Shown: one piece after another, positions 17,000 through 25,097 of the stretch
How the letters are laid out: each line of letters starts with the position of its first letter
How positions within the stretch are numbered: the first letter of the stretch is position 1
Source of the DNA: Sphingomonas immobilis
Lineage (GTDB): Bacteria; Pseudomonadota; Alphaproteobacteria; Sphingomonadales; Sphingomonadaceae
Assembly (NCBI RefSeq): GCF_030580995.1
Contig: NZ_JAUQSZ010000002.1
Location: 62,001 to 126,000, forward strand
DNA: 64,000 nt
Reading direction: 5' to 3'
Made by a program: the position numbers and the translations under genes
The notes under the pieces: model-generated
Seen by the model: the letters and a program-made list of their open reading frames with translations, nothing else
Databases searched by the model: none
Told to the model about the DNA's origin: nothing

Positions 17000-19219
17000 G
17001 TGCCCCTTCCTCCGTTCGTCCTGAGCCTGTCGAAGGGCTGTTCTTTTCTTCTGCGGAAGGCAAGGACAGGGCTTCGACAGGCTCAGCCCGAACGTTGGAT
17101 AAACACGCTCTTCACGCGCACCGGCCTCACGCTTGCCGCCTGCGTCGCCGTCATCCTCGCTTTCGCCGCGCTCGATTACGCGACGCTCCCGCCGCCGCTG
17201 CCGCCGTATGCGCAGGTCCGCGCCGACTGGCACCCGTCCGAGGCCTGGCTCTACGATCGCAACGGCATCCTCATCGATTCCGCCCGCGTCGATTTCGCCG
17301 CGCGCCGCCTCGCCTGGACACCGCTCGACAAGGTCTCGGGGCCCGCCCGCACTACGCTCGTCGCCGCCGAGGATCAGCGCTTCTACGCGCACGGCGGCGT
17401 CGACTGGCTCGCCCTGCTCGGCATCGCGCGCGACAAGGCGCGAGGGGGCCGCGCGCGCGGCGGCTCCACGCTCTCGATGCAGCTCGCCGGCTTCCTCGCG
17501 CCCGATCTCGCCGCGCCCGGCCGCCGCCATTTGTGGGACAAGCTCCGCCAGATGCGCGCGGCCTGGGCGATCGAGCGCGGCTGGAGCAAGGACCAGATCC
17601 TCGAGGCGTATCTGAACCTCGCCGGCTTCCGCGGCGAGGCGCAGGGCATCGGCGCCGCCGCGCTCGGCCTGTTCGGCAAGACACCCGACGCGCTCGCCCG
17701 CGACGACGCGCTGCTGCTCGCCGCCCTCCTGCCCGAGCCGCAGGCGGGCGCGACCGCCATCGCCCGCCGCGCCTGCGCGATTGCCCGCGAAAAGGATTGC
17801 GCACGCTTCGACGGCCTCGCCGCCGCCATGCTCGGCCCGGCGCGCAGCCTCGCGCTCGATCCCGGTCTCGCGCCGCACCTCGCCGGGCGGCTGCTCACCA
17901 AGCCCGGCCTGCGCATCACCACCACGCTTGATCGCCGCATCCAGATCGTCGCGATCCGCGCGCTCAAACGCCAGTTGCAGGGCCTCGGCGGCAGCCGCGC
18001 GCGCGACGGCGCGGTCGTGGTACTCGACAATGAAAGCGGCGACGTGCTCGCCTATGTCGGCGGCATCGGCGGTGCCTCGACCGCCCCTTCCGTCGATGGT
18101 GCCAATGCGTATCGTCAGGCCGGATCGACGCTGAAACCCTTCCTCTACGCGCAGGCGATCGAGCGCGGATACCTGACGCCCGCCTCGATCCTCGACGATT
18201 CGCCGGTGCAGCTCGACACCGCCTCGGGCCTCTACGTGCCGCAGAATTACGATCGCGGCTTCAAGGGCCCGGTGTCGGCGCGCTCCGCACTGGCGGGGTC
18301 GCTCAACGTGCCGGCGGTGCGCACCTTGCTGCTCGTCGGCACCGATCGTTTCCGCGACCGGTTGTGGGATTCGGGCTATCGCGGCCTTGTCGAGGACGGC
18401 GCATATTATGGCTTCTCGCTCGCGCTCGGTTCGGCCGAGGTCACTCTGGTCGAACAGGCCGATGCCTATCGCAGCCTCGCGCAGGGCGGCGCATGGTCGC
18501 CCGTCCGCCTCACCGACAAGGATCCGCACGAACCCGCCCGCCCCGTCACCACCCCGCAGGCGGCATGGCTCGTCGCCGACATGATCGCCGACGCCAACGC
18601 CCGCGCCGCCACTTTCGGGCTCGATTCGGCGCTGCGCCTGCCGTTCTGGGCGGCGGTCAAGACCGGCACGTCGAAGGCGATGCGCGACAATTGGTGCATC
18701 GGCTTCACCCGCCGCTACACCGTCGCCGTCTGGGTCGGGAACCTCGAGGGCGATGCGATGCGCGCCGTCTCGGGCACCAGCGGCGCGGCGCCGGTGTGGC
18801 GCGACGTCATGCTGGCGCTCGACGGCCAGGGGGACGGCCCGCCGCCGCGCCCTGACGGTATCGAATCCGCATCGATCCAGTTTGCGAAACACATCGAGCA
18901 GCCAAGGACGGAGTATTTCCTGAAAGGCACCGCGCAGCGCCAGATCGCCTTCGCTCCGCCCGAATCACGCCGCCCGCGCATCACCAATCCGGTCTCGGGC
19001 AGCGTCTATGCGATCGATCCCGACATCCCGCCCGACCGGCAGCGGCTCGCGGTCGGCGTCTCGGGCTCGGCGCTCGCGCACCGCCTCTTCCTCGACAAGA
19101 CCGACATCGGCGCGGCCGATTCGCAGCCGCAGATCCTCGCCCCGCCCGGCCAGCACCGCCTGCGCCTCGTCGATCTTGGCGGACGTGTCGTCGATCAGGT
19201 GCTCTTCACGATTCGCTAA
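17000..19219 (+). CDS. pbpC: Penicillin-binding protein 1C (bifunctional glycosyltransferase/transpeptidase)
   Basis: A 739-residue peptidoglycan synthase. After one transmembrane helix (about residues 38-58) comes a GT51 transglycosylase domain with the catalytic Glu in EDQRF (residue 124) and GGSTLSMQ, then a transpeptidase domain with STLK (376-379, Ser nucleophile), SLN (434-436) and KTGT (554-557), then the C-terminal PBP1C domain. It pairs with the alpha-2-macroglobulin gene just upstream, consistent with A2M guarding newly repaired wall. The only in-frame ATG/GTG/TTG codon before the membrane helix is GTG at 17000, so the first 30 or so residues are encoded by a dispersed inverted repeat (17013-17094). 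Confidence 0.92.
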   Translation: MPLPPFVLSLSKGCSFLLRKARTGLRQAQPERWINTLFTRTGLTLAACVAVILAFAALDYATLPPPLPPYAQVRADWHPSEAWLYDRNGILIDSARVDFAARRLAWTPLDKVSGPARTTLVAAEDQRFYAHGGVDWLALLGIARDKARGGRARGGSTLSMQLAGFLAPDLAAPGRRHLWDKLRQMRAAWAIERGWSKDQILEAYLNLAGFRGEAQGIGAAALGLFGKTPDALARDDALLLAALLPEPQAGATAIARRACAIAREKDCARFDGLAAAMLGPARSLALDPGLAPHLAGRLLTKPGLRITTTLDRRIQIVAIRALKRQLQGLGGSRARDGAVVVLDNESGDVLAYVGGIGGASTAPSVDGANAYRQAGSTLKPFLYAQAIERGYLTPASILDDSPVQLDTASGLYVPQNYDRGFKGPVSARSALAGSLNVPAVRTLLLVGTDRFRDRLWDSGYRGLVEDGAYYGFSLALGSAEVTLVEQADAYRSLAQGGAWSPVRLTDKDPHEPARPVTTPQAAWLVADMIADANARAATFGLDSALRLPFWAAVKTGTSKAMRDNWCIGFTRRYTVAVWVGNLEGDAMRAVSGTSGAAPVWRDVMLALDGQGDGPPPRPDGIESASIQFAKHIEQPRTEYFLKGTAQRQIAFAPPESRRPRITNPVSGSVYAIDPDIPPDRQRLAVGVSGSALAHRLFLDKTDIGAADSQPQILAPPGQHRLRLVDLGGRVVDQVLFTIR
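17013..17094. repeat. Dispersed inverted repeat, family C, within the 5' end of pbpC
   Basis: Arms 17013-17040 and 17067-17094 (28 bases each, four mismatches) flank a 26-base AT-richer loop. The core CCTGAGCCTGTCGAAG is a repeat I recognise from many sphingomonad genomes. A related single arm occurs at 29381-29408. Here it is read through in the pbpC frame, giving FVLSLSKG on one arm and LRQAQPER on the other. Confidence 0.88.
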
Positions 19220-19267
19220 AATGGGGCCCGATCGAACCAAATCCCGCTAAGGGCGTTCAGCGCCACA

Positions 19268-19378
19268 GGTCCCTTCCCCCCTTTCGGGACCAGTGCCCAG
19301 TTGTACACCCGGCACCGGCCGCACGCATCCCTCCCCCCCAATGCGTGCGGCCGTTCCCGGGAGTACCGGAAACGGCCG
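19268..19378. terminator. Cluster of hairpins between convergent pbpC and rcnB-like genes
   Basis: Three overlapping stems can be drawn. GGTCCC (19268-19273) faces GGGACC (19286-19291). A perfect 13-base stem joins 19316-19328 to 19341-19353. A 13-base stem with one mismatch joins 19348-19360 to 19366-19378. The last two share bases and exclude each other. The position between converging genes suggests a two-way terminator; no strong T tract is present. Confidence 0.6.
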
Positions 19379-19400
19379 CAGCACTCGGCTTCGTCAGACT

Positions 19401-19907
19401 TTAACGATAGAAACCGCGGATCACGTCGACCACCACGCCACGGCGCGTGTCGACCAGGATCACGTCGTTATAATGCCGCACCCAGCGCTGGCCCCAGCGC
19501 GCCGGCGGCAGGCGATAGCGCCACGGATCATTGATGACGTAGCGCGTGCCCCAATAGACCGGCGCGATGCGGATGCCGGTGCGGAACGCAGTGTAGCGGA
19601 ACGGCGCGCGCCAGTTGCCCGCCGCATAAAGCGATCCGTCGCGGTCGCGATAGCGGCGCCAGTCGTCGCGCGCCCACTGGCGGTTGCGGTCGTTCACGTC
19701 CTCGCGATATTCCTGCCGCGCATCGCGCAGGTCGCCGCGCTCGTCGCGGATCCGGTCGCGGTCGCCGCTGCGATAGGCGCGGTCGAGATCGCGGCGCTCC
19801 TCGCGGATGTCCTGGCGGTCGCGGCGGAGTTCGCCCGGCGACTGCGCCTGCGCGGCGACGGGAAGGACGCTCGCGGCGAGCAGAGCGGTGACAATCAGTT
19901 TACGCAT
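19401..19907 (-). CDS. RcnB-like secreted protein
   Basis: A 168-residue secreted protein. A clear signal peptide ends at AQAQ (about residue 22), a long Arg/Asp/Glu-rich helical region follows (residues 25-80), and the C-terminal half has the tryptophan- and tyrosine-rich pattern of the RcnB family (YRLPPARWGQRWVRHYNDVILVD). E. coli RcnB is a periplasmic protein tied to nickel/cobalt efflux; family members in sphingomonads are many and mostly uncharacterised, so metal binding is not claimed. The ATG at 19907 is preceded by a strong AAGGAG seven bases away. A perfect hairpin (19954-19977) lies in its leader. Confidence 0.82.
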   Translation of the reverse strand: MRKLIVTALLAASVLPVAAQAQSPGELRRDRQDIREERRDLDRAYRSGDRDRIRDERGDLRDARQEYREDVNDRNRQWARDDWRRYRDRDGSLYAAGNWRAPFRYTAFRTGIRIAPVYWGTRYVINDPWRYRLPPARWGQRWVRHYNDVILVDTRRGVVVDVIRGFYR

Positions 19908-19953
19908 GATCTTGCTCCTTTTCTTCAAAGGACGGTCACGCAGGAAAACGCGA

Positions 19954-19977
19954 CCGACGCCCCGTACTGGGCGTCGG
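19954..19977 (-). other. Hairpin in the leader of the rcnB-like gene
   Basis: CCGACGCCC (19954-19962) pairs perfectly with GGGCGTCGG (19969-19977) around a six-base loop, about 46 bases upstream of the start codon and 32 upstream of the AAGGAG site. It could be a leader structure or attenuator, or a terminator of something upstream; no T run follows on the minus strand within ten bases. Confidence 0.45.
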
Positions 19978-20041
19978 CGCCTGAACCGATCGCGAATGGA
20001 GCCTTCATCGCGCAGCAAGCTACGCGGGTCGGCGAAACGTG

Positions 20042-20183
20042 CGGCCGATCGGCATTGTGTTCAGGTGGAGGCGAGAAGGGTGATTGTCGAGCATCGGAGC
20101 CAGCGTGCTTAAGGCACGTGAGCACCGAAGCACAGAGAATCGCGCTTCGCAGCCCCGCATGAGCGCAATGACGATTGGCCTTA
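20042..20183. repeat. Structured dispersed repeat, family B copy 2
   Basis: Outer arms 20043-20068 and 20155-20180 pair over 26 positions with four G-U wobbles and two G-A mismatches, one at the same place as in copy 1. The middle (GATTGTCGAGCA, AAGGCACGTGAGCA, CAGAGAATCG) is nearly identical to copy 1 at 4705-4847. On the minus strand it again begins with the TAA stop codon, this time of bamE, followed by GGCC. Confidence 0.85.
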
Positions 20184-20669
20184 AGGCTGGTCGCGGCCGC
20201 CGCCACCGCCACTCGGCGCACCGCCGATCGCGCCGACCTGGCCGATATTGCCGAACAGCTCCTGGAAGAAGCTGCGGTGGCGGCCGAGCGTGGGCGTCGT
20301 CTTCTTCATCATGCCGATCGAGGCGATCTGCTCGGTCCCGGTCTTGGTGACGGCAGTGACGACACCCTTCGCATCGAAGCTGATGCGCAGCGTCGTCTGG
20401 TCCTTGGCCTTGGGATTGTTGAACGCCAGGCTGCGCGAATCGCGCGAGAGGTAATACCAGTCGCCCTGGTTGAACTGGCTGGCGAAGCTCGGCTTGCCCA
20501 GCACCGACAGCACAGACTGGCGCGTATCGACGCCCGGCTGCACCGATGCGACCAGATCGTTGTCGATCACATAGCCCTGATGCGACTTGAGCGGAACGCA
20601 TGCGCCGGCGGGCAGAACCGCGGCGGCCAGCGCGACGCTGGTCAACAGACGGGCGGAAATCGACTTCAT
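20181..20669 (-). CDS. bamE: Outer membrane assembly factor BamE (SmpA/OmlA lipoprotein)
   Basis: A 162-residue lipoprotein of the BAM complex, which inserts beta-barrel proteins in the outer membrane. The signal peptide ends at a lipobox-like AGAC with the lipidated residue at Cys24. The BamE fold is seen in HQGYVIDNDLVASVQPG, SVLSVLGKPSF and DWYYLSRD. The C-terminus has a Gly-rich tail (GGAPSGGGGGRD). The ATG at 20669 was chosen over 20675 and 20687 because AGGAG lies seven bases upstream of it. Divergent from the cytochrome bc1 chaperone gene, a usual alphaproteobacterial arrangement. Confidence 0.93.
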   Translation of the reverse strand: MKSISARLLTSVALAAAVLPAGACVPLKSHQGYVIDNDLVASVQPGVDTRQSVLSVLGKPSFASQFNQGDWYYLSRDSRSLAFNNPKAKDQTTLRISFDAKGVVTAVTKTGTEQIASIGMMKKTTPTLGRHRSFFQELFGNIGQVGAIGGAPSGGGGGRDQP

Positions 20670-20726
20670 CACCATACTCCTGGCCACACGGCCTCAGGGT
20701 CCGCATTGCATCGCGACCCGATCGCC

Positions 20727-20755
20727 TCAATATGCCGCAGAACACGGCCAAACAA
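20727..20755 (-). promoter_or_regulatory. Candidate sigma-70-type promoter of bamE
   Basis: On the minus strand TTGTTT (20750-20755) is followed after exactly 17 bases by TATTGA (20727-20732), giving a start point about 50 bases before the bamE ATG. It is based on consensus resemblance only. Confidence 0.45.
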
Positions 20756-20779
20756 GGGCCACCACTTGGGAGTGCCCGG

Positions 20780-21286
20780 TTGAGCTTGTTGAACAGGATT
20801 TTCGGGCGGCGGAACGACGAGGCCCTGCCGCTCTACACCGCGATCGTCGAGCGCGGACGCGCGCCGCACTGGTATCTCGACGGCGCTGTGCCCGATACGA
20901 TCGACGGCCGCTTCGACATGATCGCCGCCGTCCTCTCGATCGTGCTGCTGCGGCTGGAGGGCGATCCCGCCAGCGCCGCGATCAGCGCGCGCGTGACCGA
21001 GCGGTTCGTCGACGACATGGACGGCCAGCTCCGCCAGATCGGCATCGGCGACGTCGTCGTCGGCAAGCATATCGGCAAGATGATGAGCATGCTGGGCGGC
21101 CGCATCGGCGCGTACCGTGACGGCATCGCGGCGGGCGATCTCGGCCCCGCGCTCACCCGCAACCTCTATCGCGGCGCGGCGCCCGCACCGGCGGCGCTGG
21201 CGCATGTCGGCACGTCGCTGTTCGCCTTGCGCGATGCGCTCGCCGCCACGCCCGCCCGCGCGCTGATCGCGGGGGATTTGCCGTGA
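20780..21286 (+). CDS. Ubiquinol-cytochrome c chaperone family protein (CBP3-like)
   Basis: A 168-residue helical protein of the CBP3/UQCC1 family, assembly factors for the cytochrome bc1 complex; in mitochondria they support cytochrome b synthesis. Typical signatures are ALPLYTAIVERGRAPHWY, DTIDGRFDMIAAVLSIVLLRL and ERFVDDMDGQLRQIGIGD. The TTG at 20780 was preferred because GGGAG lies seven bases upstream; the next candidate, an ATG at 20732, would add 16 residues unlike the family. The downstream YceD-like gene starts inside its stop (GTGA), so the two form an operon. Confidence 0.9.
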   Translation: MSLLNRIFGRRNDEALPLYTAIVERGRAPHWYLDGAVPDTIDGRFDMIAAVLSIVLLRLEGDPASAAISARVTERFVDDMDGQLRQIGIGDVVVGKHIGKMMSMLGGRIGAYRDGIAAGDLGPALTRNLYRGAAPAPAALAHVGTSLFALRDALAATPARALIAGDLP

Positions 21287-21810
21287 CCCCGCCCGAATTC
21301 TCCCGGCCGGAGCGTGTCGATACGATCGGCGCCGGAGAACGTGAGGTGACGATCGCCGCCGAACCGGCCGAACGCGCCGCACTGGCGCAGCGCTTCGCCC
21401 TGGTGTCGATCGACGCGCTCGAGGCGACGCTGGGCGTGCGGCGCGAAGCCGCCGGCATCGCCGTGCGCGGCCGCGTCACCGCATCGGTGGTGCAGGCCTG
21501 CACCGTCACCGCCGAGCCGATTGCCGTCACGGTCGACGAGGCTGTCGCGCTCCTGTTCGTCGACGGCACCGACGCCGATGCCGAGGAGATCGAACTCGAC
21601 GAAGGCGCGCTCGACGTCATCCCCTACGAAGGCGGCGCGATCGATCTCGGCGAGGCGGCGGCGGAGACGATGGCGCTCGCGCTCGATCCCTTCCCGCGCG
21701 GCCCCGGTGCGGCGGCCGCGCTCAAGGCTGCCGGCGTCATCAGCGAAGGCGAGGAGGAAAAACCCGCCGGCGCGCTGGCGGGACTGAAGGATCTGCTGAA
21801 AAAGTCCTAA
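21283..21810 (+). CDS. YceD (DUF177) family protein, large-subunit rRNA accumulation factor
   Basis: A 175-residue acidic protein of the DUF177/YceD family, linked in bacteria to 23S rRNA accumulation and in many genomes to rpmF and fatty acid genes. The core is seen in CTVTAEPIAVTVDEAVALLFV, DEGALDVIPYEGGAIDLGEAAAETMALALDPFPR. The C-terminal tail (GALAGLKDLLKKS) is typical. It starts with GTG overlapping the previous stop. Its TAA overlaps the TAG of the convergent phosphatase gene by four bases (CTAA), leaving no room for a terminator between them. rpmF is not adjacent here. Confidence 0.88.
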   Translation: MTPPEFSRPERVDTIGAGEREVTIAAEPAERAALAQRFALVSIDALEATLGVRREAAGIAVRGRVTASVVQACTVTAEPIAVTVDEAVALLFVDGTDADAEEIELDEGALDVIPYEGGAIDLGEAAAETMALALDPFPRGPGAAAALKAAGVISEGEEEKPAGALAGLKDLLKKS

Positions 21811-22349
21811 TCCCCGTCCGGCCCCAGCGCCGCGTCCAGATCGCGCGGCCGCACGAACGCCGCCAGCGTCGCGCCGTTCGCCTTCACGCCCGTCCACGCC
21901 GCCACGTCGAAGGTCATCCGCGCGAGCGTCGCGGTCGGATATTTCACCTCGACCGCGTCGCGCAGGGCGTCCCCTTCCGCATCGGGCACCAGCAGCAGCA
22001 CGAGATCCTCCAGCCCCGGATTGTGCCCGATCAGCAGCACGTCCGCCGCCGCATCCGGCAATTCCTGGATCGCATCGAGGATCGTCGCCGCCGACGCGAG
22101 ATACAGCCGCCGGTCCCACGCGGGTGCCAGCGCCGATCCATAGCCGGCCTCGATCTCGGACAATGTCTCCACCACGCGCACGGCGGGCGAGGCGATGACA
22201 TGGTCGAAGGCGAGACCCAGCCCGCGCATGTGCCGCCCCATCATCGCCGCCGCGCGCCGCCCCTTGCCGTTCAGCGGCCGGTCGAAATCGCGCGCCACGG
22301 GGTCGTCCCAGCCCGACTTGGCGTGACGGAGCAGCGTGAGCGTCTTCAA
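21807..22349 (-). CDS. SixA-type histidine phosphatase
   Basis: A 180-residue member of the histidine phosphatase (RHG) superfamily. The N-terminal LLRHAKSGW holds the phosphorylated His9 with Arg8, and LLIGHNPGLEDL holds the second catalytic His. E. coli SixA removes phosphate from phospho-His of the nitrogen PTS; a PtsN gene sits at the right end of this window, but a link is only conjecture. Last gene of a minus-strand operon after a glycosyltransferase and a DinG-type helicase, 12 bases behind the latter. Confidence 0.88.
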   Translation of the reverse strand: MKTLTLLRHAKSGWDDPVARDFDRPLNGKGRRAAAMMGRHMRGLGLAFDHVIASPAVRVVETLSEIEAGYGSALAPAWDRRLYLASAATILDAIQELPDAAADVLLIGHNPGLEDLVLLLVPDAEGDALRDAVEVKYPTATLARMTFDVAAWTGVKANGATLAAFVRPRDLDAALGPDGD

Positions 22350-22361
22350 TGGGCGTCTCCG

Positions 22362-25076
22362 TCAGGCGTCCTCGCCCGCCTCTTGCCCCACAACGGCGAC
22401 GGATGGAAGGCGTCGCACGCGCGAGATCGCCTCGTCGAGCGTCACCCGCGCGACCGGCACGCCCGGCGGGAAGGCGGTCAACAACCGCGAGGGCATCGCC
22501 GCCGACAGCAGCACGAACACGCCGCGATCGTCCGCACGCCGGATCAGCCGCCCGAACGCCTGCGCCAGCCGCGCCCGCACGATGCGATCGTCATAGGCGC
22601 TGCCGCCGTTCGCCAGCCGCCGCGCGGCGTGCAGCACGCTCGGCTTGGGCCACGGCACCCCCTCCATCACCACCAGCCGCAGCGATTCGCCGGGCACGTC
22701 GACGCCGTCGCGCAGCGCGTCGGTCCCCAGCAGCGACGCATGGTGATCGTCGCGGAAGATATCGACGAGCGTGCCCGTATCGATCGGATCGACATGCTGC
22801 GCGTAGAGCGGCAGCCCCTCGCGCGCGAGCCGGTCGGCGATCCGCGTATGCACCGCGCGCAGCCGCCGGATCGCGGTGAACAACCCGAGCATCCCCCCGC
22901 CCGACGCCACCGCGAGCCGGGCATAGGCATTGGCCAGCCCGCCAAGATCACCGCGCTTCACGTCGGTGACGATCAGCACCTCGGCTTGGCTTGCATAATC
23001 GAACGGGCTCGCCGCCTCGAAGCGCGTGCCCGCGCGGATCAGATGCTGCGCGCCGGTCCGCGCCTCCGCGACTTCCCAATCGCCGCCGCCGCGCAACGTC
23101 GCCGAAGTAACGAGCGCGCCGTGGGCTGGCCGCAAGACGATCTCGGCAAACGGTTTCGAGGGATCGAGCCAGTGGCGCAGCAGGCCGACGTCGTAATCGC
23201 GCCCCTCGATGCGGTTGACGATCAGCCAGTCGACGAACTGCTCCGCCGCCGGCCCGCCGATGCGCGCGAGCAGCGCCAGCCACGACGCCACCGTCTCCGC
23301 GCGCCAGCCGAGCGAAGCGATCGCCCCCTCGATCCGCGCACGCGCCGGCGCGTCCATCCAGTCGGGCGCATCGGCCAGCACCGCCTCCAGCCGCCGCCCG
23401 AGCGCGACCAGCGGCCGCACCAACGCATCGAGCGCATGTGCCGCCGGCCCCGCCGCCTCGACCAGCGCTGGATCGGGCTCGGCCAGCTCGGTCTCGAGCC
23501 CGTAGCCCGCATCGCCATCCGATTCGGCGCGCGCGTAGGTCAACCCGCGCACCGCCGCGAGCAACGTCTCGACCGGTCCGAACGGCTGTCCGTCCGCCAG
23601 CCGCTGCAGCCAGCCATCGGCCGCCAGCGCCCCCGCCGCCTTGACGGCATCGGCGATCGCCTGCGCCCCCGCCTCGTCATAGCTCGCCACGTCGGAGAGC
23701 CGCGCCGCCAGCCCGCGCCGCCGCCCGCGCCCGCCGCTCTCTGGGCCGAGGATCCAGCGCCGCAGCTCGATCGTCTCCTGCCCGGTCAGCGCGGTCGAGA
23801 ACATCATGTCGGCCGCGTCGAACAGGTGATGCCCCTCGTCGAACACGTAGCGCGTCGGCCGCGTCGACAATTCGCGCCCGCGCGCCGCATTGACCATCAC
23901 CAGGGCATGATTGGCGATGACGATATCGGCCTCCACGCTCGCCCGCCCTGCGCGCTCGATGAAGCACTTCCGGTAATGCGGGCAGCCGGCATAGACGCAC
24001 TCGCCGCGCCGGTCGGTCAGCGCAGTGCTGCCCGCGCGCCGGAACAGGGTCGTCAGCCACCCCGGCAGATCGCCGCCGACCATGTCGCCGTCCGCGCTAT
24101 ACGCCGCCCAACGCGCCACCAGTTGCGCCAGCACCGCCGCCCTTCCCGCGAACCCGCCCTGCAGCGCATCCTCCAGGTTGAGCAGGCACAAATAATTCTC
24201 CCGCCCCTTGCGCGTCACCACCTTCAGCCGCCGCAGCGCCGGATCGGGGAACAGCCGCGCGGTCTCGTGGCTCAACTGCCGCTGCAGCGCCTTGGTATAG
24301 GTCGACACCCACACCGCCCCGCCCGCCTTCTCCGCCCACAGCGAAGCGGGCGCGAGATAGCCGAGCGTCTTGCCGATCCCAGTCCCGGCCTCCGCCAGCA
24401 CGAGATTGGGCGCGTCGCGCACCATGCGCGGGCCGAACGCCTCGATCGCCGCGCCCGCGAACGCGCGCTGCCCGGGCCGCTCCTCGGCTAGGCTGCCGGT
24501 GAGATGCGCCAGCCGCGCGCCCGTCTCCTCCGCGCCGAGCGTGATCGTGCGCGGCGCAGGGCGCGGCGCGCCTTCCGACCATTCGGGCAGTTTCGAGAAC
24601 AGCCAGCGCTCCGCTGTCGCCGGCCGCGTCAGCCGCGTGCCGACGATCGGCGCCCACGGCCAGCGCAGTTTCGCGAGGTTCTGCGCCGCGCTCCACGCCC
24701 CCTCGCGCTCGGGCCAGTCGCCTTTGGTGACGTCGAGCAAGGCCGCCGCCGCCGCGCGCAGGAACCCCGCCACCTCGGCATCGCTCCCCGGCACGGCGAT
24801 CCCGGCGACGCGCGCGAGCCCCTTGGGCGTCGGCACCATGAAGCGCGCCGGGAACAGGAAGGCGTAGAGCTCCAGCAGATCGAGCCCCGAAAGCTCGGCG
24901 AACCCCAGCCGCTGCGCCACCAAAGGTGCATTGAGCAGAATGACCGGCGTATCCGCCGCGATCCGTATCGCCTCACCCCGCCCGATCGGCCGTGTGCCGC
25001 TGTCGTCGGCGATCCATATGCCGCCGTGGCTGGCGTGAAGGGCAGGATAGGGCAGCACCCGACGGGGATAGCGCAC
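22362..25076 (-). CDS. DinG/Rad3-type ATP-dependent DNA helicase with Fe-S cluster
   Basis: A 904-residue superfamily 2 helicase. About 170 residues of an N-terminal extension (LPYPALHASHGGIWIADD) precede the helicase core. Walker A is GTGIGKT at 231-237, the DEAH-type box is DEGH at 413-416, and Cys297, Cys360, Cys365 and Cys371 have the spacing of the Fe-S ligands of the XPD/DinG group. Such enzymes unwind forked DNA, R-loops or G-quadruplexes 5' to 3'. The start is a GTG at 25076, 21 bases after the glycosyltransferase stop; no ATG lies near by in frame. Middle gene of the three-gene operon. Confidence 0.92.
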   Translation of the reverse strand: MRYPRRVLPYPALHASHGGIWIADDSGTRPIGRGEAIRIAADTPVILLNAPLVAQRLGFAELSGLDLLELYAFLFPARFMVPTPKGLARVAGIAVPGSDAEVAGFLRAAAAALLDVTKGDWPEREGAWSAAQNLAKLRWPWAPIVGTRLTRPATAERWLFSKLPEWSEGAPRPAPRTITLGAEETGARLAHLTGSLAEERPGQRAFAGAAIEAFGPRMVRDAPNLVLAEAGTGIGKTLGYLAPASLWAEKAGGAVWVSTYTKALQRQLSHETARLFPDPALRRLKVVTRKGRENYLCLLNLEDALQGGFAGRAAVLAQLVARWAAYSADGDMVGGDLPGWLTTLFRRAGSTALTDRRGECVYAGCPHYRKCFIERAGRASVEADIVIANHALVMVNAARGRELSTRPTRYVFDEGHHLFDAADMMFSTALTGQETIELRRWILGPESGGRGRRRGLAARLSDVASYDEAGAQAIADAVKAAGALAADGWLQRLADGQPFGPVETLLAAVRGLTYARAESDGDAGYGLETELAEPDPALVEAAGPAAHALDALVRPLVALGRRLEAVLADAPDWMDAPARARIEGAIASLGWRAETVASWLALLARIGGPAAEQFVDWLIVNRIEGRDYDVGLLRHWLDPSKPFAEIVLRPAHGALVTSATLRGGGDWEVAEARTGAQHLIRAGTRFEAASPFDYASQAEVLIVTDVKRGDLGGLANAYARLAVASGGGMLGLFTAIRRLRAVHTRIADRLAREGLPLYAQHVDPIDTGTLVDIFRDDHHASLLGTDALRDGVDVPGESLRLVVMEGVPWPKPSVLHAARRLANGGSAYDDRIVRARLAQAFGRLIRRADDRGVFVLLSAAMPSRLLTAFPPGVPVARVTLDEAISRVRRLPSVAVVGQEAGEDA

Positions 25077-25097
25077 CGGAACAGAATGGCAACCTGT

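Noticed and set aside
22023..24491. Large plus-strand frame opposite the DinG-type helicase
   Set aside because: Arg/Pro/His-rich translation with no domain; the opposite strand carries an intact helicase with all motifs.
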